Assembly: GCF_000982955.1 (NCBI RefSeq)
Contig: NZ_KQ058884.1
Span: 1 to 42,389 of the forward strand
Reading direction: 5' to 3'
DNA from: Micromonospora sp. HK10
GTDB lineage: Bacteria > Actinomycetota > Actinomycetes > Mycobacteriales > Micromonosporaceae
Length of the DNA: 42,389 bases
How positions within the stretch are numbered: position 1 is the stretch's first letter; each line of letters opens with the position of its first letter. This document shows, piece by piece, positions 1 to 8,406 of this stretch. The notes beneath the pieces were generated by a model. That model ran no database searches. It had not been told where the DNA came from and was given only the letters and a program-made list of their open reading frames with translations. The position numbers were made by a program, and so were the translations under genes.

Positions 1-630
1 GCCCTCGCCGCCGGCGCCGCCGTCACCGTGGCCGTGCTGCCCACGCCCGCGCCGCCCGCGCCGGTCGCGGCGCCACCGTCCCCGGCCGGGCCGCGTACCA
101 CCGCCGCCCCGGCGCCGGCGGTCACCTCGCGGGAGCCGGCCGCCCCGGCGCCACCGGCACCGAAACCGTCCGCCGTCCGGACCGCCTCGCTGACCGCCGG
201 CCGGCCCGTGTCGCTCGAGGCGGCCACCGCGACCGGACGGTACGTCGCGATCGTCGACGATCTCGGTGTCCTGCTGCCGCTCGGGCCGGACAGCACCGAG
301 GCGGCCCGCCGCCAGGCCACCTTCACCGTGCTCGCCGGCCTGGCCGACGCCCGGTGCTTCTCCTTCCGCGCCCGGGACGGCCGCTACCTGCGGCACGCCA
401 ACTGGCGGCTACAGCTGAGCCCGGACCAGGGGACGGAGCTGTTCCGGGGGGACGCCACCTTCTGCCCCCGGGACGGGGCCGCTCCCGCCACGACGTCGCT
501 GGAGGCGTCGAACTATCCCGGCTGGTTCGTGCGGCACCGCGACGGGCAGCTCTGGGTGGACCAGGCCGACGGCAGCGCCGCCTTCCGCGCCGACGGCTCG
601 TTCCGGGTCCGCCCGCCCCTGGCCGGCTGA
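1..630 (+). CDS. AbfB (CBM42-like) domain protein, 5' end outside window
   Basis: The reading frame is open from base 1, so the true start lies upstream. The visible part begins with a short Ala/Val-rich hydrophobic stretch (ALAAGAAVTVAVL), probably the end of a membrane anchor, then a Pro/Ala linker of about 50 residues, then one C-terminal domain of about 145 residues. That domain has the repeated pattern of AbfB domains (GRYLRH, then a D-x-TF strand, then YPGWFVRH), the arabinofuranose-binding beta-trefoil known from GH54 enzymes. No catalytic domain is visible. It likely binds arabinose side chains at the cell surface, which matches the arabinose island that follows. It is convergent with the GH43 gene, with only 14 bp between the stops. 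Membrane anchoring is inferred from the visible fragment only. Confidence 0.75.
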   Translation, partial: ALAAGAAVTVAVLPTPAPPAPVAAPPSPAGPRTTAAPAPAVTSREPAAPAPPAPKPSAVRTASLTAGRPVSLEAATATGRYVAIVDDLGVLLPLGPDSTEAARRQATFTVLAGLADARCFSFRARDGRYLRHANWRLQLSPDQGTELFRGDATFCPRDGAAPATTSLEASNYPGWFVRHRDGQLWVDQADGSAAFRADGSFRVRPPLAG

Positions 631-644
631 CGCGCCCGGGCGGG

Positions 645-2030
645 TCAGCTCCGGTTCCACCGCTGGTTGGCCCCGCCGTTGCACGTCCAGAGCTGGACCT
701 TCGCCCCGTCGTTCGTGGCCTGGCCGCTGACGTCCAGGCAGAGCCGCGACTGGACGCCGAGGACGGTGCCGTCGGCGGCCAGCATCCACTTCTGGTTGTC
801 ACCGCCGTTGCAGTCCCAGATCACCACCGCGGTGCCCGCCGCGGTGCCCTGACCGTAGGCGTCCAGGCACTTGTTGCCGTAGACCCTCAGCTCGCCGGCC
901 GGACTCGGCGCGAAGGTCTGGTACGCCGCGCCGGTGCAGGTCCGCAGCTGGGCCGCCGCGCCGTTGGCCGTCGAACCGTCGACGATGCTCAGGCACCGTC
1001 CGGACTGGACGCCGACCAGCCGGGACGCCGGCAGGGCCAGCGATCCGCTCGCGGTGTCGACGCCCCACGAGCTGAACCAGCTCAGCGCGGCGGTGCCGCC
1101 GGGGGTGAGGGTGATCGGCAGCCAGACCGGCAGTGAGGAGTTCAGGTCCGAGGGGTTCCACCGGTCGCCCAGGTACACGTAGCTGGTCCCGGCGCTGCCG
1201 CTGACCGGCAGCAGGAACGACGTCTGCGAGTCGTAGGTGCGGCTGCCGGCCGGCGCCACGTTCCGGAACTCGCTCCACGGCCCGGCCAGCGAGGTGGCCG
1301 TCGCGTACACGTTGTCGTTGGTGGACCAGCCGGTCAGGTGCGAGGCGAGCAGGAAGTAGCGGCCACCGACCTTCGCCATGGCCGGCGACTCCAGGTCCGC
1401 AAGGACCGCGACCGGGCCGGCCACGCTGGTGTAGTCGGCGGAGAGCCGGTCGATCCGCAGGCCGTGGTCGCGGTCCTCGGTCAGCAGGTACCCGGTGCCG
1501 TCGTCGTCCTTGAACAGGCCCAGGTCCCGGCTCAGGAAGCCGAGTGGCCGGCTGGAGCCCAGGTAGGTGTACGGGCCGCACGGGGTGCTGCTGACCGCGA
1601 CCCCGGCGCGGGCGTCCCCGTACGAGCTGGAGTCGATGTGCATCCACATGACGTAGCGGCCGGTGGCGCTGTTGAAGATCACCTTCGGCCGCTCCACGAT
1701 CCGTCCGGCCGCGAGGTCGCCGCTGGCCTGCCGGGAGAGCGCGTCGGTCTGCCGGGTCCAGTGCGCCAGGTCGGTGGAGGAGTAGCAGGCGACGGCGGTG
1801 AAGGTGGCTCCGGCGCTCTTGTCCTCGCCCACCAGGTAGTAGGTCGAGCCGACGGTGAAGATGCCGGCGCCGTGCGCCTGCAACCGCCGGCCGGCGGTGT
1901 CCGTCCACGGGGTGCCGGGCGTGATCGTCGCGGTCGCCGCCTGCGCGGGCGAACCGATCCCCACCACGGCGAGGGTGCCGGTCACGGCCAGCACCAGTGC
2001 CAACAGGGTACGCCGGAGTCTCTGCTGCAT
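645..2030 (-). CDS. Secreted GH43 exo-beta-1,3-galactanase-like enzyme with C-terminal ricin/CBM13 lectin
   Basis: This 461-residue protein has a signal peptide (about 1-32, ending AQA-AT), a GH43 five-bladed catalytic domain (about 35-330) and a ricin-type trefoil with QxW repeats (about 338-461). The catalytic part matches the subfamily 24 exo-beta-1,3-galactanases that trim the backbone of type II arabinogalactan. AHGAGIF opens the domain, followed by VERPKVIFN (E113), SRDLGLFKDDDG (D168), LESPAMA (E214, proposed acid) and YDSQTSF (Q269). From memory, the characterised fungal enzyme uses Glu208 as acid and Gln263 as base. The spacing here is the same 55 residues. I chose the ATG at 2030 because it follows a GGAG site and starts the signal peptide; the frame is open further upstream. 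The promoter region is shared with the divergent esterase gene and holds an operator at 2321-2334. Confidence 0.85.
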   Translation of the reverse strand: MQQRLRRTLLALVLAVTGTLAVVGIGSPAQAATATITPGTPWTDTAGRRLQAHGAGIFTVGSTYYLVGEDKSAGATFTAVACYSSTDLAHWTRQTDALSRQASGDLAAGRIVERPKVIFNSATGRYVMWMHIDSSSYGDARAGVAVSSTPCGPYTYLGSSRPLGFLSRDLGLFKDDDGTGYLLTEDRDHGLRIDRLSADYTSVAGPVAVLADLESPAMAKVGGRYFLLASHLTGWSTNDNVYATATSLAGPWSEFRNVAPAGSRTYDSQTSFLLPVSGSAGTSYVYLGDRWNPSDLNSSLPVWLPITLTPGGTAALSWFSSWGVDTASGSLALPASRLVGVQSGRCLSIVDGSTANGAAAQLRTCTGAAYQTFAPSPAGELRVYGNKCLDAYGQGTAAGTAVVIWDCNGGDNQKWMLAADGTVLGVQSRLCLDVSGQATNDGAKVQLWTCNGGANQRWNRS

Positions 2031-2306
2031 GACGTCTCCGAGGTTCGAGGGGAGGTGCTGCCGGGCCGGCCGCGACGTCAGCGTCGGGCGATGCCGTTCG
2101 CCGGGTGGTGTGGTCGGCGGTCCGGTTGGTCGGCCTGCGCGCCGCCCGGTGACGCCAGCAGATTGCCAGAACGGCCGGACGCGTTCAAGAGGCCGGCCCT
2201 GCCTATTGTGTCGACCATATGCGGGCATCACTCATAACACTTTTCCCGCCACGATGTCGGCCGCCGGTAGCGGGATGGGTCGACAATTCAAAATAGATGC
2301 TCTTCA

Positions 2307-2335
2307 TTGCTGATCGCTGCTGTTATCGCTAACAT
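2307..2335 (+). promoter_or_regulatory. Candidate promoter of the esterase/beta-helix genes
   Basis: A -35-like TTGCTG (2307-2312), a 17-bp spacer and TAACAT (2330-2335) as the -10. The -10 is formed by the right half of the operator at 2321-2334, so repressor binding would block RNA polymerase directly. The same layout occurs at araB (14512-14540). The start codon lies about 220 bp downstream. Confidence 0.45.
2321..2334 (+). promoter_or_regulatory. LacI-type operator 1
   Basis: TGTTATCGCTAACA, a near-perfect palindrome with a central CG typical of LacI-family operators. It is one of ten matching sites in the island and lies between the divergent galactanase and esterase genes, so it could control both. 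Confidence 0.75.
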
Positions 2336-2553
2336 GGCCGTGCCGGGCTGGGCGGAGGCTGGGAGCCGGGCGACCCCAGCGCCCGCTCGGCCCGGGCTGC
2401 GCCCGGCTCGCCGGACCCGCCATCGCCGGTCCGTGAGTCGTCCCCCTACATCTGCTCGCAGGCCATCTCGGCGTGCCGGCGCTCCGGCGCCGACCCGCCC
2501 ACGCGGCACGCGCCCGTCCCCCTCGCGCGTGTCCCGCCCGGAAGGAGTGGTTC

Positions 2554-3912
2554 ATGAAGGTGACAGCCCCGTCCTGGATCGGACGTCGTTGGCGGTCGGC
2601 ACTGGCCGCCGCCACGGCGGTGCTCGTCGCGACCGGTTCGCTCGTCACGCTGCAGGCCGCGCCCGCCGCGGCGTCGGTCGACACCAATGCCTGGTACGTC
2701 CTGGTCAACCGCAACAGCGGCAAGGCCCTCGACGTCTACGGCGCCTCCACCGCCGACGGCGCCCGCATCACCCAGTGGACCCGCAACAACGGCACCAACC
2801 AGCAATGGCAGTTCGTCGACTCCGGCGGCGGCTACTACCGCCTCAAGTCCCGCAACTCCGGTAAGGTCCTCGACGTCAACGGCGCGTCCACCGCCGACGG
2901 CGCGGCCGTCGTGCAGTGGAGCGACCACAACGGCACCAACCAGCAGTTCCGGCTGGCCGACTCCACCGACGGCTACGTCCGTCTCCTCAACCGCAACAGC
3001 GGCAAGGCCGTCGAGGTCCAGAACGCCGCCACCACCGACGGCGCCAACGTCGTGCAGTACAGCGACTGGAACGGCACCAACCAGCAGTGGCAGCCGGTCC
3101 TGGTGTCCGGCGGTGGCAACGCCGGTGGCGGATGCGGCAACGCGCCCGGGCTGTCCAACGGCAGCCACACCATCCAGAGCGGTGGCAAGAGCCGCAGCTA
3201 CCTGCTGCGACTGCCGGGTAACTACGACAGCAGCCGCCAGTACCGCCTGATCTTCGCGTTCCACTGGCGCGGCGGCACCGCCAACGAGGTCGACTCGGGT
3301 GGCACCAGCGGGGCCGCCTGGTCCTACTACGGCCAGCTGGAGCAGTCGAACAACAGCGCGATCCTGGTCGCGCCGCAGGGCCTCGGCAACGGCTGGGCCA
3401 ACTCCGGCGGCGAGGACGTCACGTTCGTCGACGACATGATCCGGCAGATCGAGGGCGCTCTCTGCGTCAACACCCGCCAGCTCTTCGCGCTCGGGTTCAG
3501 CTGGGGCGGCGGCATGAGCTACGCGCTGGCGTGCGCCCGGGCGAACGTGTTCCGGGCCGTCGCGGTCTTCAGCGGCGCGCAGATCAGCGGGTGCAGCGGC
3601 GGGACCCAACCCATCGCGTACTTCGGGCTGCACGGCATCACCGACAGCGTGCTCAACATCTCCCAGGGGCGGGCGCTGCGCGACACGTTCGTCCGGAACA
3701 ACGGCTGCACCCCGCAGAGCCCACCCGAGCCGGCGCCGGGCAGCCGGACCCACATCACCACCGCCTACTCCGGCTGCCGTGCCGGCTACCCGGTGCAGTG
3801 GGCGGCGTTCGACAACGGCCACATGCCGGGCCCGGTCGACGGCACGTACGCCGAGAGCGGCGTGACGACCTGGACCAAGGGCGAGGTCTGGCGGTTCTTC
3901 GCCCAGTTCTGA
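2554..3912 (+). CDS. Secreted CE1/LpqC-type (feruloyl or acetyl) esterase with N-terminal ricin-like lectin
   Basis: A 452-residue protein: signal peptide (about 1-40, ending AAAS), a RicinB_lectin_2-type trefoil (about 45-185, three repeats ending NQQWQ, NQQFR, NQQWQ), a Gly-rich linker and an alpha/beta-hydrolase domain (about 192-452). The nucleophile is S316 in GFSWGGG. D364 (HGITDS) and H423 (DNGHMPGP) complete a likely triad. This is the PHB-depolymerase/feruloyl esterase group (COG3509, CE1), whose secreted members remove ferulate or acetate from arabinoxylan or pectic arabinan. The exact ester cannot be read from sequence. GAAGGAG lies 6 bp before the ATG. The lectin is very similar to that of the GH62 protein (6718-8259). 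The beta-helix gene follows after 80 bp. Confidence 0.85.
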   Translation: MKVTAPSWIGRRWRSALAAATAVLVATGSLVTLQAAPAAASVDTNAWYVLVNRNSGKALDVYGASTADGARITQWTRNNGTNQQWQFVDSGGGYYRLKSRNSGKVLDVNGASTADGAAVVQWSDHNGTNQQFRLADSTDGYVRLLNRNSGKAVEVQNAATTDGANVVQYSDWNGTNQQWQPVLVSGGGNAGGGCGNAPGLSNGSHTIQSGGKSRSYLLRLPGNYDSSRQYRLIFAFHWRGGTANEVDSGGTSGAAWSYYGQLEQSNNSAILVAPQGLGNGWANSGGEDVTFVDDMIRQIEGALCVNTRQLFALGFSWGGGMSYALACARANVFRAVAVFSGAQISGCSGGTQPIAYFGLHGITDSVLNISQGRALRDTFVRNNGCTPQSPPEPAPGSRTHITTAYSGCRAGYPVQWAAFDNGHMPGPVDGTYAESGVTTWTKGEVWRFFAQF

Positions 3913-3923
3913 CGGAGCCACCC

Positions 3924-3956
3924 GGCGCCGGCCGGAACCCCGTCCCGGCCGGCGCC
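3924..3956 (+). terminator. Hairpin between esterase and beta-helix genes
   Basis: A perfect 12-bp GC stem (3924-3935 with 3945-3956) and a 9-nt loop, with no T-tract. It lies just after the esterase stop and before the next gene's ribosome site. It may partly terminate transcription or protect the upstream mRNA end. Confidence 0.5.
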
Positions 3957-3992
3957 CCACCACACCACCGCGTACGACAGGAGACCGTTCCG

Positions 3993-6374
3993 ATGTCCCC
4001 AGCTCCGATCAGACGCAGACACCTGGCCGCCGGGATCGCCGCGGCGGTCCTCGGCGCCACGGGGGTGCTCGTCGCCGCCTCGCCGGCCGCCGCGGCCACC
4101 ACCACCCTCTACGCCGCACCCAACGGGACGGGTAGCGCCTGCTCCGCCAGCCAACCGTGCTCGCTGACCGCCGCGCAGGAGGCGGTACGGTCGCGGAACG
4201 CCGCGATGTCCGGCGACATCGTGGTGGAGTTGGCCGACGGCGTGTACCGGCTCGCCGCGCCGCTGCGCATGACCGCCGCCGACTCCGGCAACAACGGCTA
4301 CAGCGTCGTCTGGCGTGCCGCCGCATCGGCCCGACCGGTGATCAGCGGGGCCCGGGCGGTCACCGGCTGGTCGCTCGTCGACGCCGGAAAGAACATCTGG
4401 CGGGCGAATGTCGGCGCCGGAATCGACAGCCGGCAGCTCTACGTCAACGGCGCCGTCGCCACCCGCGCCCGTACGGCGGTGAACCGGGCCGACTTCACCT
4501 TCACCACCACCGGCATGCGGTTCAGCAACAGCGCGCTGAGCTACCTGAACAACCTCGCCAACCAGAACCGCATCGAGGTGGAGAGCGTCGGCTCGTTCAC
4601 CGACCGGTACGCGCCGGTGCAGAGCATCGCGGGCAACGTGCTGACCATGCAGCAGCCGGCGTGGAACAACAACACGTTCGGCTACGACACGCTCAGCCGG
4701 CCGCACCGGGCCGGCCCGTTCTACCTCGCCAACGCCTACGAGTTCCTGGACTCGCCGGGGGAGTGGTACCTCGACCCGGGCTCCGGCGCGCTCTCCTACC
4801 TGCCGCTCGCCGGGCAGAACATGGCCACCACCAGCGTGGAGCTGCCGGTGCTGTCGTCCCTGCTGGACATCGGCGGGACGTACGACGCGCCGGCGCACCA
4901 CATCTCGTTCAGCGGGATCACCTTCAGCGGCACGAGCTGGCTGGGGCCGAGCAGCAACCAGGGCTTCGCCGACCAGCAGACCGGCGCCCACATCACCGGC
5001 ACCTGGGCCCGGCCGGCCGACGCCCTGACCTCGTGTCAGGAGGGCTGCCAGCTGTTCGAGGCCACCCGGCCGGGCTGGAGCCAGATGCCGGCGGCCGTGC
5101 AGGTGTCCGCGGCCAACACGATCTCCTTCAGCGACTCCCAGTTCGTCAACCTGGGCCAGACCGCGGTAGGCATCGGCAACGACGCGAACGCCCACGCGAG
5201 CGGGGTCGGCCTCGGCGCCAGCAACATCACGATCACCCGCTCCGAGATCGCCCGTAGCTCCGCCGGCGGCATCGTGGTCGGCGGCGTGCGGGCCGACGCG
5301 CACCACCCGAGCGACTCCCGCATGACCAACCGGAACATCACGGTCAGCAACAACCGCATCCACGACCTCGGCCTGGACTACCGGGGCATCGTGGCGGTCC
5401 TGACCACCTACGTCAGCACCGCCGCGGTCACCCACAACGAGGTCTACAACCTGCCGTACACCGGCCTGTCGGTCGGTTACGGGTGGGGCAGCAACGATGC
5501 CGGCGGCAGCACCGAGTACGCCAACCGTGGTTTGTACAACTACCAGCCGCGCTACAGCACGCCGACCACCGCGTCCAACAACCAGCTCACCGGCAACTAC
5601 GTCCACGACGTCATGCAGCAGATGACCGACGGGTCCTGCATCTACACCCTGTCGAACCACCCGAACGGGCTGATCAGCGACAACTACTGCCTGCGCAGCA
5701 ACGGCTGGTTCGGGCTCTACTTCGACGAGGGCTCCCGCTACTACACCGCCCGCGCCAATGTCTTCTCCTCGACCGGCACCTGGGCCACCGCCAACTACTG
5801 GGGCGGGGAGAACATGGGCAACTTCACCGTCACCGGGAACTGGTCGACCAACGGCAGCAGCAACGTGACCAACGGCGATCGCGGCAACGTGGTCTCCGGC
5901 AACACGACGGTCACGAACAACAACTGGCCGTCCGGCGCCCAGGCGGTGATGGCCGCCGCCGGGGTGCAGAGCACCGGCGGCCAGCAGAGCGGACAGCTCG
6001 TGGGCGGCCAGTCCGGTCGCTGCGCCGAGATCGGTGGATCCAGCACCACCAACGGCACCCAGGCGCAACTCTGGGACTGCACCGGCGGCACCAACCAGCG
6101 GTGGACCTACACCGCCGGCCGGCAGTTGCAGGTCTACGGCAGCAAGTGCCTCGACGCGTCGGGGCAGGGCACCACGAACGGCACCCAGGTGATCATCTGG
6201 GACTGCAACGGCCAGTCCAACCAGCAGTGGAACCTGAACGCCAACGGCACGGTGACCGGCGTCCAGTCGGGGCTGTGCCTGGACGCCTACGGCGCCGCCA
6301 CGGCGAACGGCACGAAGCTCGTCCTCTGGGCGTGCAACGGGGGCGCGAACCAGCAGTGGACGTTGCGTTCCTGA
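3993..6374 (+). CDS. Secreted right-handed beta-helix protein with C-terminal ricin/CBM13 lectin (candidate glycosidase, family unassigned)
   Basis: A 793-residue protein. The N-terminus (RRRHLAAG, then a hydrophobic run ending AAA) is a signal peptide, possibly Tat-type. Residues about 37-650 start LYAAPNGTGSAC, continue with VVELADGVYRL, RPVISGARAVTGW and RQLYVNGAVATRAR, then many short NxxITxS-type strands of a right-handed parallel beta-helix. The opening resembles the helix families GH120 (beta-xylosidase) and GH141 (fucosidase/xylanase) as I recall them, but I cannot place it in either. Residues about 668-793 are a ricin-type trefoil close to that of the GH54 enzyme. AGGAG lies 9 bp before the ATG. 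It sits downstream of the esterase under the same operator, so it probably acts on an arabinose-decorated polymer. The substrate is unknown. Confidence 0.8.
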   Translation: MSPAPIRRRHLAAGIAAAVLGATGVLVAASPAAAATTTLYAAPNGTGSACSASQPCSLTAAQEAVRSRNAAMSGDIVVELADGVYRLAAPLRMTAADSGNNGYSVVWRAAASARPVISGARAVTGWSLVDAGKNIWRANVGAGIDSRQLYVNGAVATRARTAVNRADFTFTTTGMRFSNSALSYLNNLANQNRIEVESVGSFTDRYAPVQSIAGNVLTMQQPAWNNNTFGYDTLSRPHRAGPFYLANAYEFLDSPGEWYLDPGSGALSYLPLAGQNMATTSVELPVLSSLLDIGGTYDAPAHHISFSGITFSGTSWLGPSSNQGFADQQTGAHITGTWARPADALTSCQEGCQLFEATRPGWSQMPAAVQVSAANTISFSDSQFVNLGQTAVGIGNDANAHASGVGLGASNITITRSEIARSSAGGIVVGGVRADAHHPSDSRMTNRNITVSNNRIHDLGLDYRGIVAVLTTYVSTAAVTHNEVYNLPYTGLSVGYGWGSNDAGGSTEYANRGLYNYQPRYSTPTTASNNQLTGNYVHDVMQQMTDGSCIYTLSNHPNGLISDNYCLRSNGWFGLYFDEGSRYYTARANVFSSTGTWATANYWGGENMGNFTVTGNWSTNGSSNVTNGDRGNVVSGNTTVTNNNWPSGAQAVMAAAGVQSTGGQQSGQLVGGQSGRCAEIGGSSTTNGTQAQLWDCTGGTNQRWTYTAGRQLQVYGSKCLDASGQGTTNGTQVIIWDCNGQSNQQWNLNANGTVTGVQSGLCLDAYGAATANGTKLVLWACNGGANQQWTLRS

Positions 6375-6383
6375 CCCGCGGCG

Positions 6384-6414
6384 CGGGCGGTCGGGCTCCG
6401 AGCCCGGCCGCCCG
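6384..6414 (+). terminator. Terminator after the beta-helix gene
   Basis: A 14-bp stem (6384-6397 with 6401-6414) containing one G-T pair, with a 3-nt loop, 10 bp after the stop codon. Confidence 0.65.
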
Positions 6415-6510
6415 GCCGGCGGTGCCCTCCGGCGGGCCGACCGCGGGATCCGCCCCAGGTACGGGGGTTTGCTGCCGCGGACCGCGAATATTACGTCTTG
6501 ACGAACGATA

Positions 6511-6524
6511 TGTTATCGCTCACA
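6511..6524 (+). promoter_or_regulatory. LacI-type operator 2
   Basis: TGTTATCGCTCACA, identical to the site at 23755-23768 upstream of the GH27 gene. It lies in the spacer and -10 of a candidate promoter with TTGACG at 6498-6503. Confidence 0.75.
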
Positions 6525-6621
6525 GTCGATGGACAAGGACGGCGGGACCCGCGGCTCACCGGGCGGGCCTGGTTTCGTCGCCACCCAGGTTCAGGTCGTT
6601 GGGCAGGGCGGGCGATCCCGC

Positions 6622-6635
6622 TGTTAGCGCTAACA
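6622..6635 (+). promoter_or_regulatory. LacI-type operator 3
   Basis: TGTTAGCGCTAACA, a perfect 14-bp palindrome, 82 bp before the GH62 start. The pair with operator 2 could allow repression by looping. Confidence 0.8.
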
Positions 6636-6717
6636 CCCTGCGCGCTCGCCCCGTCACGCGTTCCGGTAGCCCGGCCGCAGCGGGTGACCGTTCGGCTTCC
6701 GGTCATTGAGGAGGATC

Positions 6718-8259
6718 ATGTCTGCCTTTGGTACGTCTCCATCCCTGGCGCCGCCCCCGCGCCCGCGCCGGTGGTTGCCGCGGGTGGTCGCCGCCGCCGC
6801 GGCGACCGTGCTGGTCGGCGGCGCCGCCGCCGTCGTCGTGTCCACGCCCGCCGCGGCGGCGACGGTCGACACGAGCGCGTGGTACGTGCTGGTCAACCGC
6901 AACAGCGGTAAGGCCCTGGACGTCTACAACCTGGCCACGAACGACGGCGCCCGGATCGTGCAGTGGACCCGCAACAACGGCAACCAGCAGCAGTGGCAGT
7001 TCGTGGACTCGGGCGGCGGCTACTACCGGCTGCGGTCCCGGCTGTCCGGCAAGGTGCTCGACGTCTACAACTGGTCGACCGCCAACAGCGCCAACATCGT
7101 GCAGTGGACCGACAACAACGCCGCCAACCAGCAGTTCCGGCTGGCCGACTCCGACAGCGGCTACGTCCGGCTGATCAACCGGAACAGCAACAAGGCCATG
7201 GAGGTGATGGGCGCCTCGACCGCCGACGGCGGCAGCATCGTGCAGTACGACGACTGGAACGGCTCCAACCAGCAGTGGCAGCTCGCCCGGGTCGACGGCG
7301 GCGGGGGCAACCCCACCACGCCGCCGCCCACCACGCCGCCGCCGGGCGGCACGTGCTCGCTGCCGTCGACCTACCGCTGGTCGTCGACGGGCGCGCTGGC
7401 GAACCCGCGGTCGGGCTGGGTCTCGCTGAAGGACTTCACCAACGTCGTGTACAACGGCCGGCACCTCGTCTACGCCACCACGCACGACACCGGATCGTCG
7501 TGGGGGTCGATGAACTTCAGCCCGTTCACGAACTGGTCCGACATGGGCTCGGCCACCCAGAACGCGATGCCCTTCTCGGCTGTCGCGCCGACGCTGTTCT
7601 ACTTCGCCCCGAAGAACATCTGGGTGCTCGCCTACCAGTGGGGCGGGACCGCGTTCTCCTACCGGACGTCCAGCGATCCCACCAACGTCAACGGGTGGTC
7701 GGCACAGCAGACGCTCTTCACCGGCAGCATCTCCGGCTCCGGTACCGGCCCCATCGACCAGACGCTCATCGGCGACGGCTCGAACATGTACCTCTTCTTC
7801 GCCGGGGACAACGGCAAGATCTACCGGGCCAGCATGCCGATCGGGAACTTCCCGGGCAACTTCGGCTCCAGCTACACGACGATCATGAGCGACTCGACCA
7901 ACAACCTGTTCGAGGGGGTCGAGGTCTACAAGGTCCAGGGCCAGAACCAGTACCTCATGCTGGTCGAGTCGATCGGCTCGCAGGGCCGCTACTTCCGCTC
8001 GTACACCTCCAGCAGCCTCGGCGGGTCCTGGACGCCGCAGGCCACCAGCGAGAGCAACCCCTTCGCCGGCAAGGCCAACAGCGGTGCCACCTGGACCAAC
8101 GACATCAGCCACGGCGACCTGGTGCGGAGCAACCCGGACCAGACCAAGACCATCGACCCCTGCAACCTGCAACTGCTCTACCAGGGGCGGTCCCCGAACT
8201 CCGGCGGCGACTACGGCCTCCTGCCGTACCGGCCCGGGGTGCTGACCCTGCAGCGCTAG
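6718..8259 (+). CDS. Secreted GH62 alpha-L-arabinofuranosidase with N-terminal ricin-like lectin
   Basis: A 513-residue protein: a signal peptide (about 1-47, ending AAAA), a RicinB_lectin_2-type trefoil (about 50-195), a PTTPPPTTPPPGG linker (about 200-213) and a GH62 catalytic domain (about 215-513). GH62 enzymes remove single arabinofuranose branches from arabinoxylan or arabinan with inversion. The three expected acidic residues are visible: D239 in LKDFTNV (base), D347 in PIDQTL and E399 in NLFEGVEV (acid). The ATG at 6718 follows GAGGAGG closely. Two operators lie upstream. Two strong terminator hairpins follow, separating this gene from the LacI-family gene. This is one of the clearest enzyme assignments in the window. 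Confidence 0.92.
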   Translation: MSAFGTSPSLAPPPRPRRWLPRVVAAAAATVLVGGAAAVVVSTPAAAATVDTSAWYVLVNRNSGKALDVYNLATNDGARIVQWTRNNGNQQQWQFVDSGGGYYRLRSRLSGKVLDVYNWSTANSANIVQWTDNNAANQQFRLADSDSGYVRLINRNSNKAMEVMGASTADGGSIVQYDDWNGSNQQWQLARVDGGGGNPTTPPPTTPPPGGTCSLPSTYRWSSTGALANPRSGWVSLKDFTNVVYNGRHLVYATTHDTGSSWGSMNFSPFTNWSDMGSATQNAMPFSAVAPTLFYFAPKNIWVLAYQWGGTAFSYRTSSDPTNVNGWSAQQTLFTGSISGSGTGPIDQTLIGDGSNMYLFFAGDNGKIYRASMPIGNFPGNFGSSYTTIMSDSTNNLFEGVEVYKVQGQNQYLMLVESIGSQGRYFRSYTSSSLGGSWTPQATSESNPFAGKANSGATWTNDISHGDLVRSNPDQTKTIDPCNLQLLYQGRSPNSGGDYGLLPYRPGVLTLQR

Positions 8260-8269
8260 GGCAGTGACG

Positions 8270-8325
8270 CTGGTCCGGTCCGGATCTCCGGCGGTCGCGG
8301 CGACGGCGCCGCCGGACCGGACCAG
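8270..8325 (+). terminator. First terminator after GH62
   Basis: A perfect 14-bp outer stem (8270-8283 with 8312-8325). A further CCGGCGG/CCGCCGG pairing nests inside. It lies 10 bp after the stop. Confidence 0.65.
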
Positions 8326-8344
8326 CTGTCCCACCCCCGAACGG

Positions 8345-8406
8345 GGCCGGGATGACCGTGGGTGGGCTCGGTGGGCGGCCGAGCCCACCCCACGGTCATC
8401 CCGGCC
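8345..8406. terminator. Second, very long terminator-type hairpin
   Basis: A 26-bp stem (8345-8370 with 8380-8406) interrupted by a single bulged base, with a 9-nt loop. Together with the preceding hairpin it insulates the regulator gene from read-through. Confidence 0.7.

Larger units (their letters stand above)
2031..2553. promoter_or_regulatory. Divergent intergenic region between galactanase and esterase genes
   Basis: This 523-bp non-coding stretch separates two divergent secreted-enzyme genes. It holds one full LacI-type operator (2321-2334) and a promoter overlapping it on the plus strand. A half-site TGTTAT on the minus strand ends near 2234, about 95 bp from the full operator. The 2,200-2,320 part is clearly lower in GC than its surroundings. 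No gene is convincing here. Confidence 0.6.
6375..6717. promoter_or_regulatory. Regulatory region upstream of the GH62 gene
   Basis: A 343-bp non-coding stretch: the terminator of the beta-helix gene (6384-6414), two LacI-type operators (6511-6524 and 6622-6635, 111 bp apart) and a candidate promoter, TTGACG (6498-6503) plus CACAGT (6521-6526), 17 bp apart. The 6,480-6,530 part is AT-richer than its surroundings. Confidence 0.6.

Noticed and set aside
2226..2239. Second operator in the galactanase-esterase gap
   Set aside because: Only the TGTTAT half matches. The other half does not fit the palindrome, so it is not counted among the ten sites.
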